Assembly (NCBI GenBank): GCA_902595525.1
Contig: CACJQJ010000014.1
Span: forward strand, 1 to 19,527
DNA from: an uncultured Alphaproteobacteria bacterium
Lineage (GTDB): Bacteria; Pseudomonadota; Alphaproteobacteria; HIMB59
Reading direction: 5' to 3'
DNA: 19,527 nt
The translations under genes were made by a program, and so were the position numbers. The notes below the pieces were generated by a model, which saw only the letters and a list, made by a program, of their open reading frames with translations, had not been told where the DNA came from and did not search any database. Positions 1 to 9,551 of this stretch are shown piece by piece (the stretch's first letter is position 1; the number at the start of each line of letters is the position of its first letter).

Positions 1-362
1 GATTTTTTACCTAAGATGGTTGATTTGACAACAACACCAACTATTTTTTTATTTTTATAAAATAAATCATTTGGCCATTTGTAGTCTAGGTTAATATTAA
101 AATTAATTTTAAAAAATTTGTGGATTATGTAACAAATATAAAAGTTATTTCTTAAAGCATGTGAAGCTTTTAATTTTTGATTAATTGTTAAATAAATATT
201 ACCTATAGGGCTTAACCATTTTTTTTTACCTCTTCCAGTACCTTTAATTTGCCTAAAAGATTGGATATATAAATTATTATTTTTTAAAATTTTTTTATAA
301 TTATTAAAGCCAATAATTTCATCTTGTGTAGAATTAATTGAGTCAAAGATAACTTTATACAA
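1..362 (-). CDS. birA: Biotin--[acetyl-CoA-carboxylase] ligase, 5' part only (cut by window edge)
   Basis: The enzyme activates biotin with ATP and attaches it to the biotin carboxyl carrier protein of biotin-dependent carboxylases in the cytoplasm. The first 120 residues are visible. They begin directly in the catalytic domain, so there is no N-terminal DNA-binding repressor domain (monofunctional type). Motifs seen are DSINSTQDE (7-15), the biotin-loop region GTGRGKKKW (41-49), SPIGNIY (51-57), KWPNDL (95-100) and GVVVKS (109-114). The start is taken as TTG at 362-360. The frame is closed upstream by the nuoN stop TAA at 368-366, and no ATG or GTG lies near. The gene begins 3 bases after nuoN and is probably co-transcribed with it. 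Compared with the usual GRGRRGR loop, the first arginine is threonine here and the loop glycine is lysine. The family call is secure; the exact start is less so. Confidence 0.88.
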   Translation of the reverse strand, partial: MYKVIFDSINSTQDEIIGFNNYKKILKNNNLYIQSFRQIKGTGRGKKKWLSPIGNIYLTINQKLKASHALRNNFYICYIIHKFFKINFNINLDYKWPNDLFYKNKKIVGVVVKSTILGKK

Positions 363-365
363 TTT

Positions 366-1754
366 TTATTTAAAAAGATTATCTACTAAATTAATTAAAG
401 GATCTGGATAGATGAAAAATAAGGTTATAATTATTCCAGATGATATAAATATAACTTTGCCTGTTTTGTTATTATCATCTAGTAACTCTATTTCAGATTT
501 ATTGAAAAACATATTCTTAATAATTGTTAAGTAATAGAATGCAGCAATTACTGAACTTAAAACAGCAATAATTGATAATAAAATAAATCCATCGTTTATA
601 GAAGCTGAAAGAATGAAGAACTTTGCGAAGAACCCTGCAAAAGGTGGTATTCCCGCGAGAGAAAAGAAAAACACCAACATGCTTATGGATTTTGAATTTG
701 AGGTAAATCTTAAACCTTTCAGTTGGGATATTTTTGTAAATTCCCCATCTACAGTTCTCAAGTTCAGTAAAACAGCAAAAATACCAAACGTAGTAATCAG
801 ATAAATAATCAAGTAAAAAAATAATGTACCCTCAGACATAAATTGATAACTCATTATTCCGAGAAGCATAAAACCAATGTGGTTGATAGAGCTGAAGGCT
901 AGAAGTCTTTTTATAACTTTTTGTGTAATGGCCCCATACACTCCTACTAATAGTGAAATAGCACATACCATTTGAAAAATGTAATTAAGAGATTTGATGT
1001 CAGAAATGTTAAGTTCTTGATAAACTCTAAATAAAAATATTAATGATGCAAATTTAGGTAAAGTTGCAAAAAAGAGTGTAGATATAGTTGGAGACCCTTC
1101 GTACACATCAGGTGTCCAAATATGAAATGGAGCAGCGGAAACTTTAAAAAATAAAGAAATAAGAACTAATGATAATCCTATTTCGCTTATTGCAGTGAAA
1201 TTATCTAGGTTTTGTATATTAAAAGAACCAGTATCGTAATAAATCATTGAAATACCAAATAAAAGAAATCCTGATGATAAAGCACCAAGAGAAAAATATT
1301 TTATACCTGCTTCATTTGAAGATAAATTTTTAGTATTGAAAGCAGCCATCAAGTACAAGGATAAAGATTGTAACTCTAAACCAATAAAAGCTGTTAAAAA
1401 ATTATTACTAGAAATTAGAACAAATGAGCCGAGAATAGCAAACAGTAAAAATAACACATATTCGTATCTATATAAATTTTCATTCTTCAAGGGTCTTTTT
1501 AACAGTAAGATGAATACGATTGAGCCAATAGATAAAATAATCTTAGATAAAACAAATAAGTTAATCGTATTAAGTGATATTTGTGTGGAGCTATAGAAAT
1601 CTTTTCCATAATTTAAAAGCAAAATACTCAACAAAATGAAACCTAAAGTATTTAAAGATATAGCCCTGTCCTTATTAAATAATCCAAAACATAAAGTTAT
1701 TAAAATCAAAGATAAGATAAAAATTTCTGGTATGAATAGAAATAAATTAATCAT
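366..1754 (-). CDS. nuoN: NADH-quinone oxidoreductase subunit N
   Basis: Membrane-arm subunit of complex I and one of three antiporter-like proton channels (with NuoL and NuoM). The 462-residue protein is hydrophobic almost throughout, as expected for about 14 membrane helices. Key channel residues are present: Glu127 in GLELQSLSLY, Lys204 in FFKVSAAPFHIW and Lys234 in TLPKFASL, matching the conserved Glu and Lys of the family. The ATG overlaps the nuoM stop by one base (TAATG), a translational-coupling arrangement. It is the last nuo gene and is followed after 3 bases by birA. Length is a little below E. coli NuoN (about 485). No damage is visible. Confidence 0.97.
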   Translation of the reverse strand: MINLFLFIPEIFILSLILITLCFGLFNKDRAISLNTLGFILLSILLLNYGKDFYSSTQISLNTINLFVLSKIILSIGSIVFILLLKRPLKNENLYRYEYVLFLLFAILGSFVLISSNNFLTAFIGLELQSLSLYLMAAFNTKNLSSNEAGIKYFSLGALSSGFLLFGISMIYYDTGSFNIQNLDNFTAISEIGLSLVLISLFFKVSAAPFHIWTPDVYEGSPTISTLFFATLPKFASLIFLFRVYQELNISDIKSLNYIFQMVCAISLLVGVYGAITQKVIKRLLAFSSINHIGFMLLGIMSYQFMSEGTLFFYLIIYLITTFGIFAVLLNLRTVDGEFTKISQLKGLRFTSNSKSISMLVFFFSLAGIPPFAGFFAKFFILSASINDGFILLSIIAVLSSVIAAFYYLTIIKNMFFNKSEIELLDDNNKTGKVIFISSGIIITLFFIYPDPLINLVDNLFK

Positions 1755-3208
1755 TAAATAATGCTTAAGGAAATACTCTTATTTATCATTTCAAATAAAA
1801 GTTTTGGATAAATCCCTAAAAGCATTGTGAGAAATGCTAAACAGGAGAAGTAGAAAATTTCAATATTTGTTAAATCAGCTAATTGCTTAATATCTGATTT
1901 TAAATCTCCGAAATTAATATTTTTATACAATAAGAGCATGTATGAAGCTCCTAAGATTACTCCAATAGCGGTAAAAAAAGTAAGATAAACACTAACACTT
2001 ATAGTTGACATTATAACTAAGAACTCCCCAACAAAACCACTAGTTCCAGGAAGACCCACAGATGAGAGCATAAAAACCATAAAAAAGAATGAATATTTAG
2101 GCATTACATTTGTTACACCACTATAATCAGATATCATTCTAGTGTGATGTCTTTCGTATACCACACCAACTATTAAAAATAATGCTGCAGAAACAATTCC
2201 ATGACTTATCATCTGAAAATAAGCACCATTAATTCCATCTTGAGTTAAAGTGAAAATGCCAATGGTGACAAATCCCATATGAGCAACAGAGGAATAGGCA
2301 ATCATTTTCTTCATATCTAGTTGTCTTAGAGCTACGATTGAAGTGTAAACAATAGCTACACAACTTAGTGCAAAAATCATTGGTTGAAAATAAATTGAGG
2401 CATACTCAAAAAAAGGTAAGGATAGTCTGATAAAACCGTATGCACCTAATTTAAGAAGCACACCAGCTAAAATTACTGAACCACTCGTGGGCGCTTGAAC
2501 ATGTGCATCAGGTAACCATGTATGAAAAGGAAACATCGGTACTTTTACTGCAAAAGATGCAAAAAAACATAAAAAGAGAACCAACTCTATTTGCTGATCA
2601 AATGTAAAGTCCGAAATTAACTCAATATTGCCTGATTTCACTTTAGAAATAATATAAATAATCGCAAGTAACATTAAAACAGATCCTGCTAGTGTGTAGA
2701 GAAAGAATTTAAAAGTAGCATAAAGTCTATTTTCTCCTCCCCAAATTCCAATAATCAAAAACATCGGGATTAAAACAGCCTCAAAGAAAACGTAAAAAAT
2801 TACAATATCAATACTAACAAATACTCCTATAATAAAACTCTCAAGCAATAAAAAATAAATAACGAATTCTTTGGCTCTATTTTGAATAGAATTAATAGAA
2901 CACAATAAACAAATAGGGACTAAGAAGGTAGTCAGTAATATAAGTGGTATTGAAACACCATCAACTCCGACATAGTAATTTATATCAAATTTATCAAACC
3001 AAGTATGAAACTCAATAAATTGATAACCATTTTTGGATTTATCATAAAAAATTGGCAATAACAAACTAAGAAGAAATTCACCTGTTGTTATCCATAAACC
3101 TGATAGAAAAATAGTTTTGTTTTTGAGTTGCGTGCTACTTGAAAGTGAGAGTGTTAATGCTCCTATAATAGGTGTTAGGATTAACATTGATAATATTGGG
3201 AAACTCAT
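1754..3208 (-). CDS. nuoM: NADH-quinone oxidoreductase subunit M
   Basis: Antiporter-like membrane subunit of complex I, sitting between NuoN and NuoL and carrying one proton path. The 484 residues form many hydrophobic helices. Glu143 (in FFEAVLIPMF), Lys222 (in FAVKVPMFPFHTW) and Lys253 (in LLKLGAYGF) correspond to the conserved channel residues of the family, and the segment FHTWLPDAHVQAPTSGS (228-244) is typical of NuoM/ND4. The ATG at 3208-3206 is one base after the nuoL stop, and the 3' end overlaps the nuoN start by one base. Length is close to E. coli NuoM (509). Nothing unusual is seen. Confidence 0.97.
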   Translation of the reverse strand: MSFPILSMLILTPIIGALTLSLSSSTQLKNKTIFLSGLWITTGEFLLSLLLPIFYDKSKNGYQFIEFHTWFDKFDINYYVGVDGVSIPLILLTTFLVPICLLCSINSIQNRAKEFVIYFLLLESFIIGVFVSIDIVIFYVFFEAVLIPMFLIIGIWGGENRLYATFKFFLYTLAGSVLMLLAIIYIISKVKSGNIELISDFTFDQQIELVLFLCFFASFAVKVPMFPFHTWLPDAHVQAPTSGSVILAGVLLKLGAYGFIRLSLPFFEYASIYFQPMIFALSCVAIVYTSIVALRQLDMKKMIAYSSVAHMGFVTIGIFTLTQDGINGAYFQMISHGIVSAALFLIVGVVYERHHTRMISDYSGVTNVMPKYSFFFMVFMLSSVGLPGTSGFVGEFLVIMSTISVSVYLTFFTAIGVILGASYMLLLYKNINFGDLKSDIKQLADLTNIEIFYFSCLAFLTMLLGIYPKLLFEMINKSISLSII

Positions 3209-3209
3209 C

Positions 3210-5126
3210 TTAGGTTATGGATATATAAAAAATGATAGTTATAAAGAGTGTGAAACCAGAAATTATTATAAAAGTGTAATCGAAAATATACCCTGTTTGT
3301 ATCCTTTTAAATGCTTTTGAAATTGTAGAAACTATCGAGGCACTTCCATTTGGCAAATACTTATCAATTATACCTTGGTCTATTTTAGTCCATAAAAACT
3401 TTCCTAAATTGTAAAGTGGTAAAACAAAAATTTTATTATAAAGTTCATCAAAATACCATTTGTTCAAAATAAAATTATAGATTGAGTAAAACCGTTTTTT
3501 TAAGTCAGCAAGTTTATTTAAATTATAACCATAATAATAAACCGCTAGCCCTACACCAAAAGCTACCAAAGATTTTGATAAAATTGGATAAAAAGACGAG
3601 TAATACTGCTTATCTTGACTCAAAAATATTATTCCATTCCAGAAATTTTTTGAATTATATCCCGCTAATAAATCGTTTAGGAAGAAGCCTGCTAGAATTG
3701 CTCCTACGGAAAGTAATAATAATGGAACTAACATAAAAGGACCGGATTCATGAATTTTTTCATAATCATATGATCCATTATAATTCCCATGAAACACCTT
3801 AAATATGAGCCTGAACGAGTAAAATGCGGTCATGGCAGAGACTATAGCTAAAATTACATAAACCAATGGGCCTAAAGTAATTAAGTTAAATGATGAGCTT
3901 AAAATTAGATCTTTTGAAAAGTAACCTGATGAATATGGAAAACCTATAATAGCTAATGTACCAATCCACATCATTACTGCAGTGATTTTCATCTTTGAAA
4001 AAAGATTTCCCATTTTATCCATATCTTGCTCATCGTGAACACCATGAATAACAGATCCTGAGGATAAAAAGAGTAATGCCTTAAAATAACCATGTGTTAT
4101 TAAATGAAAAATTGCAATATTAAATGCGCCCAAACCACAAGCCACAAACATGAAACCCAACTGACTACAAGTTGAGTAAGCTATTACCTTTTTTATATCT
4201 TTTTGAAAAAAGCCCACTGATGCAGCGAAGAATGCTGTTAATAGACCTATTATTAAAACAAAAGTCATTATGAAGTCAGACATGACCATTAATTCTGAAA
4301 ATCTTACAGTCAAGAAAACACCAGCTGTTACCATTGTTGCTGCATGAATTAATGCTGAGACAGGTGTAGGTCCCTCCATAGCATCAGGTAACCATGTATG
4401 AAAGCCAAACTGGGCAGATTTTCCCATAGCGCCTATGAAAAGGAAAAAACAAGAAAAAATTAAAGCATTAATTTCAAATCCTAAAAAATTAATTTGATAA
4501 CTAAATAATTTCTCTTTCCCTGCAATTATTTCATTAATAGATAATGTGTCTAAAAATATATAGAGAGTTGCAATACCGATGAGAAATCCAAAATCTGCAA
4601 CTCTGTTTACTAAAAAAGCTTTCATTGCAGCTAAATTTGCAGATTTCTTATGATGCCAGAAACCTATCAATAAATAAGAGGCTAGACCAACACCCTCCCA
4701 TCCAAAAAATAATTGAATTAAATTATCACTTACAACTAATGCAACCATACAAAAGGTAAATAAACTCAAATAAGTCATGAACCTTACTTTTGAGTTATCA
4801 TGAGACATGTACTCAATTGAATAAATATGAACCAATGCAGAAACTGTGAGAACAAGTGTTAACATCAAAAGAGAAAGAGAATTAACAGAAATCCCCCAAT
4901 TAAAAAACTGACCAGAAACAAAAAACCACTCTAGAACAGGAATTATAATTTCAGACGATGAAGAATTAGAAAAACTGATAAATAAGAACCAACTTAAAAT
5001 AGCTGCTATAGATATTAGAGTAGAAGAGAAATATTGGGCAGTTTTTTCACCTAATAGCACTCCAAAAGGATATGTAAAAATGGTTGAAATTAGAGGAAGA
5101 AAAAAAAGTAATTTATAACTTAACAT
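3210..5126 (-). CDS. nuoL: NADH-quinone oxidoreductase subunit L
   Basis: Distal antiporter-like subunit of complex I, which also forms the long lateral helix along the membrane arm. The protein has 638 residues. Conserved features are Glu144 in FGWEGVGLASYLL, Lys236 in GKSAQFGFHTWLPDAM and His260 in PTPVSALIHAATM, all expected for the proton path. The C-terminal 100 or so residues (from about 530) alternate polar stretches with hydrophobic helices, which fits the lateral helix and its anchoring helix. The start codon overlaps the nuoK stop by one base, and nuoM follows after a one-base gap. Length is near E. coli NuoL (613). Confidence 0.97.
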   Translation of the reverse strand: MLSYKLLFFLPLISTIFTYPFGVLLGEKTAQYFSSTLISIAAILSWFLFISFSNSSSSEIIIPVLEWFFVSGQFFNWGISVNSLSLLMLTLVLTVSALVHIYSIEYMSHDNSKVRFMTYLSLFTFCMVALVVSDNLIQLFFGWEGVGLASYLLIGFWHHKKSANLAAMKAFLVNRVADFGFLIGIATLYIFLDTLSINEIIAGKEKLFSYQINFLGFEINALIFSCFFLFIGAMGKSAQFGFHTWLPDAMEGPTPVSALIHAATMVTAGVFLTVRFSELMVMSDFIMTFVLIIGLLTAFFAASVGFFQKDIKKVIAYSTCSQLGFMFVACGLGAFNIAIFHLITHGYFKALLFLSSGSVIHGVHDEQDMDKMGNLFSKMKITAVMMWIGTLAIIGFPYSSGYFSKDLILSSSFNLITLGPLVYVILAIVSAMTAFYSFRLIFKVFHGNYNGSYDYEKIHESGPFMLVPLLLLSVGAILAGFFLNDLLAGYNSKNFWNGIIFLSQDKQYYSSFYPILSKSLVAFGVGLAVYYYGYNLNKLADLKKRFYSIYNFILNKWYFDELYNKIFVLPLYNLGKFLWTKIDQGIIDKYLPNGSASIVSTISKAFKRIQTGYIFDYTFIIISGFTLFITIIFYISIT

Positions 5127-5437
5127 TAATCTTTTAGTTGATTGATTTGAGTAATATCAATCTCTCCCTTATTTCTGAAATAAATAACTAATATAGCTAA
5201 GCCAATGGCTGCTTCTGCAGCGGCAATAGTTAAAATAAAAATGGAGAATACCTGACCATTAATATCATTTAGGAAAACCGAAGCTGATACAAAATTAATA
5301 TTTGCAGCCAATAATATAATTTCAATACACATTAAAATTAGGATCATATTTCTTCTGTTTAAAAATAATCCGAAGCATCCAATAATAAAAATAATTAAAG
5401 AAAGTATGAAGAAATGATTATACGTAAGGCTAGTCAT
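5126..5437 (-). CDS. nuoK: NADH-quinone oxidoreductase subunit K
   Basis: Small three-helix membrane subunit of complex I that helps carry the proton or charge relay between NuoH/J and the antiporters. Reading from ATG at 5437-5435 gives 103 residues, matching the family (about 100). Glu39 (in LMCIEIILLAANINF) and Glu75 (in AAAEAAIGLA) correspond to the two essential membrane glutamates (E36 and E72 in E. coli). A longer reading from GTG at 5452 adds five residues (MKALK). I reject it because a GAAGG Shine-Dalgarno-like element lies 8 bases before the ATG and the family length fits the shorter form. The gene overlaps the nuoJ 3' end by 8 bases and the nuoL start by 1. Confidence 0.95.
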   Translation of the reverse strand: MTSLTYNHFFILSLIIFIIGCFGLFLNRRNMILILMCIEIILLAANINFVSASVFLNDINGQVFSIFILTIAAAEAAIGLAILVIYFRNKGEIDITQINQLKD

Positions 5438-6029
5438 CTTTAATGCCTTCACCAGACTTAATTTTTACTAGTTTTACTCTATCTTCGGCTGTAGTTGAGT
5501 TTTGACTTTCTATGTTTTGTCTTTTAATGGTTGGTCTATACACATGTGTTAGAACAATTGCACCAATCATAGCAAGTAACAAAACGATACCACTTAATTG
5601 AAAATCGATAAAATACTCTGTGTAAAGCACATCTCCAATTTGCTCAGTATTATTTTTAGACCTAATGAAGGTGTCTAAATTATCTTTTGAAGTTTTAAAT
5701 ACAGTTAAATAAATTATTTCAGCTAAAATTATGCCAGCAAAAAGTAATGCAAGGGGTATATATCTTTTTATATTAAACATTAAAGTTGTGATTTGAATAT
5801 CAAGCATCATCACAACAAAAAGAAATAGTATTGCTACTGCTCCTATATAAACAATCGCAAGAATAATACCAACGAACTCTGCGCCAATAAGAATAAATAG
5901 AAAAGTAGAATTTAGAAACGCAAGTACAAGAAAAAGTACAGAGTTAACTGGGTTTTTTGAAAATATTACAAATATACATGTGGTGATCAAAAATGCTGCA
6001 AACAAAAAAAAAGAGCCAACAAGGAACAT
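5430..6029 (-). CDS. nuoJ: NADH-quinone oxidoreductase subunit J
   Basis: Membrane subunit of complex I (ND6 family) at the joint between the peripheral and membrane arms. The 199 residues contain about five hydrophobic helices. The conserved third helix runs about 50-76 and includes Tyr61 in the AIVYIGAVAILFLF stretch, the position of the conserved tyrosine in ND6/NuoJ. A later helix (about 146-162, AMIGAIVLTH) is also typical. The C-terminal tail from about 165 is polar and lysine-rich and is probably cytoplasmic. The start overlaps the nuoI stop by one base, and the end overlaps nuoK by 8 bases. Ends in TAG. Confidence 0.95.
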   Translation of the reverse strand: MFLVGSFFLFAAFLITTCIFVIFSKNPVNSVLFLVLAFLNSTFLFILIGAEFVGIILAIVYIGAVAILFLFVVMMLDIQITTLMFNIKRYIPLALLFAGIILAEIIYLTVFKTSKDNLDTFIRSKNNTEQIGDVLYTEYFIDFQLSGIVLLLAMIGAIVLTHVYRPTIKRQNIESQNSTTAEDRVKLVKIKSGEGIKDD

Positions 6030-6517
6030 TATCTATACTTACTGTCCCTTTTTAAATTTTCACTAATTTGTTTTTCCCAAATATCTCCGTTTCGTAAAAG
6101 CTTTTCCTTGTCATAAAGTAATTCCTCTCTTGTTTCAGTTGCGTATTCAAAATTGGGTCCTTCAACAATTGCATCTACTGGACACGCCTCTTCGCATAAA
6201 CCACAATAAATACACTTAGTCATATCAATGTCATATCGGGTAGTTCTTCTACTTCCGTCAGGTTTTGGTTCTGCTTCAATAGTTATTGCTTGAGCAGGGC
6301 AAACTGCTTCACATAACTTACATGCAATACATCTTTCCTCACCATTTGGATATCTTCTCAAAGCATGTTCTCCCCTGAAGCGAGGACTAATAGGACCTTT
6401 TTGATTGGGGTAATTAAGAGTGACTTTTGGCTTAAAAAAATAAGTTATCGTTAATTTCAAACCTTTCATTAATTCGAAAAGGGTAAAGGATTTAATGTAT
6501 TTAATTAGTGTTGTCAT
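6029..6517 (-). CDS. nuoI: NADH-quinone oxidoreductase subunit I (two [4Fe-4S] clusters)
   Basis: Peripheral-arm ferredoxin-like subunit that carries clusters N6a and N6b and passes electrons from NuoG toward NuoB. Two complete CxxCxxCxxxCP motifs are present: Cys63, 66, 69, 73 ([12 protein letters not shown]) and Cys102, 105, 108, 112 ([12 protein letters not shown]). The N-terminal about 30 residues form an amphipathic region before the [18 protein letters not shown] segment typical of the family. Length of 162 residues matches alphaproteobacterial and mitochondrial (TYKY) forms. It begins two bases after the nuoH stop and overlaps nuoJ by one base. Confidence 0.98.
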   Translation of the reverse strand: MTTLIKYIKSFTLFELMKGLKLTITYFFKPKVTLNYPNQKGPISPRFRGEHALRRYPNGEERCIACKLCEAVCPAQAITIEAEPKPDGSRRTTRYDIDMTKCIYCGLCEEACPVDAIVEGPNFEYATETREELLYDKEKLLRNGDIWEKQISENLKRDSKYR

Positions 6518-6519
6518 TG

Positions 6520-7518
6520 TTAGTTAGGTAATAGTCCAAAGTAAAATAAAAATGCTGATGTAATAACTACCCAAATCAAAGTAAAAGGTAGAAAGATTTT
6601 CCAACCAAGTCGCATAAGTTGGTCATATCTATATCTTGGAAAAGTTGCTCTGACCCATAAAAACACGAAAAGAATTAAAAATACTTTAATTACAAACCAG
6701 AATATTCCAGGTATTGCGTTTAAAGGGAATATATCTATTGGTGGGTACCAACCACCTAAAAATAGAATTACAGTTAAGGAACTCATTAAAATCATATTGG
6801 CGTATTCTGCTAAAAAAAATAAGCCAAATGATATTGATGAGTATTCGGTAAAAAAACCTGCAACTAATGTGGCTTCATCTTCAGGCAAATCAAATGGGAG
6901 TCTATTTGTTTCAGCTAATGCTGAAATTATAAATATAACAAACATAGGTAACAGTGGTATGGCAAACCACATATTCTTTTGACTCTCTACAATATCAATT
7001 AAATTTAATGAGCCGACACAAATTAAGACTGTTATAATTACAAACCCTATTGATACTTCATAAGAAATCATCTGAGCTGCTGATCTCAATGCCCCTAAAA
7101 ATGGATACTTAGAATTACTGGCCCAACCAGCAATAATGACCCCATAAACACCAAACGATGACACAGCGAACAAATATAGAATACCTATATTTATATTTGC
7201 TATAACATAAGTAGAGCTAATTGGGATAACAGCCCAAGCTATTAAACTTAATATTAAAGTAAGCATAGGCGCAAAGATAAAGAGGAACTTGTTTGAGCTA
7301 GATGGAAGTAAATTCTCCTTAGTGAGTAATTTTAAGACATCAGCAAAACTCTGTAGTATTCCGAATGGTCCAACAACGTTAGGGCCTTTTCTTAATTGAA
7401 CAGCACCAAGCACTTTTCTTTCTAAGTAAACTAATAATGCAACAGAAACTAGAACAGGGACAACGAAACTAAATATTTTTAAAATACCAATTGTTAACTC
7501 AAAAGATAAACTTGTCAT
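6520..7518 (-). CDS. nuoH: NADH-quinone oxidoreductase subunit H
   Basis: Membrane subunit (ND1 family) that forms much of the ubiquinone-entry chamber and anchors the peripheral arm. The 332 residues show about eight hydrophobic helices. Signature segments are [15 protein letters not shown] (33-47), [20 protein letters not shown] (131-150) with the charged loop into the membrane, and [13 protein letters not shown] (203-215), the acidic loop facing the quinone site. A further conserved stretch, [14 protein letters not shown], lies near residues 290-305. The ATG overlaps the nuoG stop by one base. Length is typical of the family (about 325-345). Confidence 0.98.
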   Translation of the reverse strand: MTSLSFELTIGILKIFSFVVPVLVSVALLVYLERKVLGAVQLRKGPNVVGPFGILQSFADVLKLLTKENLLPSSSNKFLFIFAPMLTLILSLIAWAVIPISSTYVIANINIGILYLFAVSSFGVYGVIIAGWASNSKYPFLGALRSAAQMISYEVSIGFVIITVLICVGSLNLIDIVESQKNMWFAIPLLPMFVIFIISALAETNRLPFDLPEDEATLVAGFFTEYSSISFGLFFLAEYANMILMSSLTVILFLGGWYPPIDIFPLNAIPGIFWFVIKVFLILFVFLWVRATFPRYRYDQLMRLGWKIFLPFTLIWVVITSAFLFYFGLLPN

Positions 7519-9551
7519 TATGCTGATTTCTCCAAAAGAGATGGAGTTGAGGTTATTTCCTCAACACATTTAGCCATAGTGACCGAATTTTTTGAAATCA
7601 CATCTGACATATAAAAATTACTTATAGGATATTCTGCCTTACAATCTTCAAATTCAATATTTGGTATAATTGAAGTTGAATCTTCAACAACAATAATTTC
7701 ATGATAATCAGACAGAATTGGGTATTTGTCAAATAACTCAGATCTTAATTGTTCAAAAGTATTTGGGATAAAATCAAAAGATAATTCATCAGATAATTTT
7801 TTTAGTATCGACCACTCCTCTTTGGCGGATCCAATTGGATTATGACATTTTTTTGCTTCTTGAGGTCTGCCTTCAATATTTACAAAAGTACCATTTTTCT
7901 CTGTATAAAGAGGGGTTGGTAAAACAATATCAGACCCCATCGCTCCATCATCACCATGATGGCCAAAATAAACTTTAAAACAGTTATTGAATTGCTCGTT
8001 GGCAATATGTTCTGAACCAAAAGAAAGAACCAATTCAAAATTATCTTTTTTTAAATTAGAAAACGGCTCACAAAGTTCATTAGTAGTATTTCCTATAATC
8101 AATTGGCCCACACGTGAGGCATATGGATTTAAAAAATTTAGATTATTTTTTTCTTTTGTAATAACTTTGTATTTATCAGCATATGAAAAAATTGATTTTA
8201 AAGTTTTAATATTTTTAATTTTATTTAAAAACGCAGAGCCAATAATTATAAGAGGGTTTGAAGATTTTTTTAATGCTTTGATTAGATTTTCATTATTTAA
8301 ACATGATAAAGTCTCTCCTAGATACTCTGTTTTATAGTTCAAAGATATATTTTCACCAATGTTAAATACTTTTGAGTCATTATTGTAAGCTTTAAATATC
8401 TTATGATTTATAATTGGTGTTTCTATTTTTGGGTTTGTTCCTAAAAGTATAATTAAATCTGAATTTTCTATATCGTTTAAAGGTGTGTTAAAACGATAAC
8501 TATCTAAGCTTTCTAGGATAGCATGATTATCAGTTCGGCACTCCACATTGTCTTTACCATAATTTGACATAAATTTTTTGATTGCATATCCGGTTTCTAA
8601 ATCTACGTGCTCACCAATCAAAGCTAATGGTTTTAGAGTTTTTAATTTATCTTTTAAAACTTTTAATGACTCTTCCCAATTTGATATTGATAATTTTTGG
8701 TTTTCTTTAATATAGGGTGTGTCTATTCTTTGTTGGTAGTAACCATCATAGTTAAATCGAACTTTATCTGATATCCACTCTTCATTTATGTATTCATTTG
8801 TTCTTGGTGTAACTCTTAAAATCTCCTCCGCTCTACTATCGACTCTTATATTAGAACCAACACTATCGAAGATATCGATTGAGTCTGTACGTTTTAACTC
8901 CCAAGGACGTGCTTTAAATTGATATGGCTTGCTCGTAAGTGCTCCGACAGGGCATAAATCAATTACATTTCCTGAAAGCTCTGAAGTGATTGATTGTTCA
9001 AGGTAAGTGGTAATTTCTGCATTCTCGCCCCTACCTAACATGCCTAATTCTGGGACTCCGGCTACTTCAGTGGCAAATCTTACACACCTAGTGCAATGGA
9101 TACATCTAGTCATTATAGTGTTTACAAGAGGTCCCATATTTTTATTATCTACAGCTCTTTTATTCTCTTTATATCTAGATTTGTCGAAACCGTAGTACAT
9201 GGCCTGATCCTGTAAATCGCATTCTCCACCTTGATCACATATTGGGCAATCTAAGGGGTGATTAATTAATAAAAACTCCATTACGCCTTTTCTACCTGCA
9301 TTTACTTTTTCAGAATTGGTGATTATTGACATGCCCTCCATTAGAGGCATAGTGCAGGAAGATACTAATTTTGGGGCTTTTTCTATTTCTACTAAACACA
9401 TTCTACAGTTACCAGCTATAGAGAGTTTGTCGTGATAGCAAAATCTTGGAATTTCTTCACCAGCGATTTCACAGGCTTGCATCACAGTCAGATTTTTATC
9501 CACCTGAATTTCTTTTTGATTAACTTTAATATTTATTAAATCGTCACTCAT
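7518..9551 (-). CDS. nuoG: NADH-quinone oxidoreductase subunit G (iron-sulfur chain)
   Basis: Largest peripheral-arm subunit, carrying three Fe-S clusters between NuoF and NuoI. The 677-residue protein starts with a [2Fe-2S] ferredoxin domain with Cys38, 49, 52, 66 (N1b). It is followed by the His-Cys3 motif His98, Cys102, 105, 111 (N5) and the four-cysteine set Cys150, 153, 156 and 200 (N4, [10 protein letters not shown] and [12 protein letters not shown]). After about residue 215 comes a molybdopterin-oxidoreductase-like domain that has no catalytic role in this family. The additional N7 cysteines found in E. coli are not seen, so this is the mitochondrial/alphaproteobacterial type. The ATG and the nuoF TGA overlap as ATGA. 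The middle region (about 330-520) looks fast-evolving but has no frame break. Confidence 0.97.
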   Translation of the reverse strand: MSDDLINIKVNQKEIQVDKNLTVMQACEIAGEEIPRFCYHDKLSIAGNCRMCLVEIEKAPKLVSSCTMPLMEGMSIITNSEKVNAGRKGVMEFLLINHPLDCPICDQGGECDLQDQAMYYGFDKSRYKENKRAVDNKNMGPLVNTIMTRCIHCTRCVRFATEVAGVPELGMLGRGENAEITTYLEQSITSELSGNVIDLCPVGALTSKPYQFKARPWELKRTDSIDIFDSVGSNIRVDSRAEEILRVTPRTNEYINEEWISDKVRFNYDGYYQQRIDTPYIKENQKLSISNWEESLKVLKDKLKTLKPLALIGEHVDLETGYAIKKFMSNYGKDNVECRTDNHAILESLDSYRFNTPLNDIENSDLIILLGTNPKIETPIINHKIFKAYNNDSKVFNIGENISLNYKTEYLGETLSCLNNENLIKALKKSSNPLIIIGSAFLNKIKNIKTLKSIFSYADKYKVITKEKNNLNFLNPYASRVGQLIIGNTTNELCEPFSNLKKDNFELVLSFGSEHIANEQFNNCFKVYFGHHGDDGAMGSDIVLPTPLYTEKNGTFVNIEGRPQEAKKCHNPIGSAKEEWSILKKLSDELSFDFIPNTFEQLRSELFDKYPILSDYHEIIVVEDSTSIIPNIEFEDCKAEYPISNFYMSDVISKNSVTMAKCVEEITSTPSLLEKSA

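Noticed and set aside
366..5126. nuoL, nuoM and nuoN as a multisubunit Na+/H+ antiporter (Mrp-type) or a hydrogenase-linked cluster.
   Set aside because: All 14 nuo genes are present in canonical order, and the antiporter-like subunits carry complex I-type residues.
7518..9551. Possible formate dehydrogenase or other molybdopterin enzyme instead of NuoG.
   Set aside because: The N-terminal 2Fe-2S domain, His-Cys3 motif and position between nuoF and nuoH identify NuoG; the molybdopterin-like domain is normal for this subunit.
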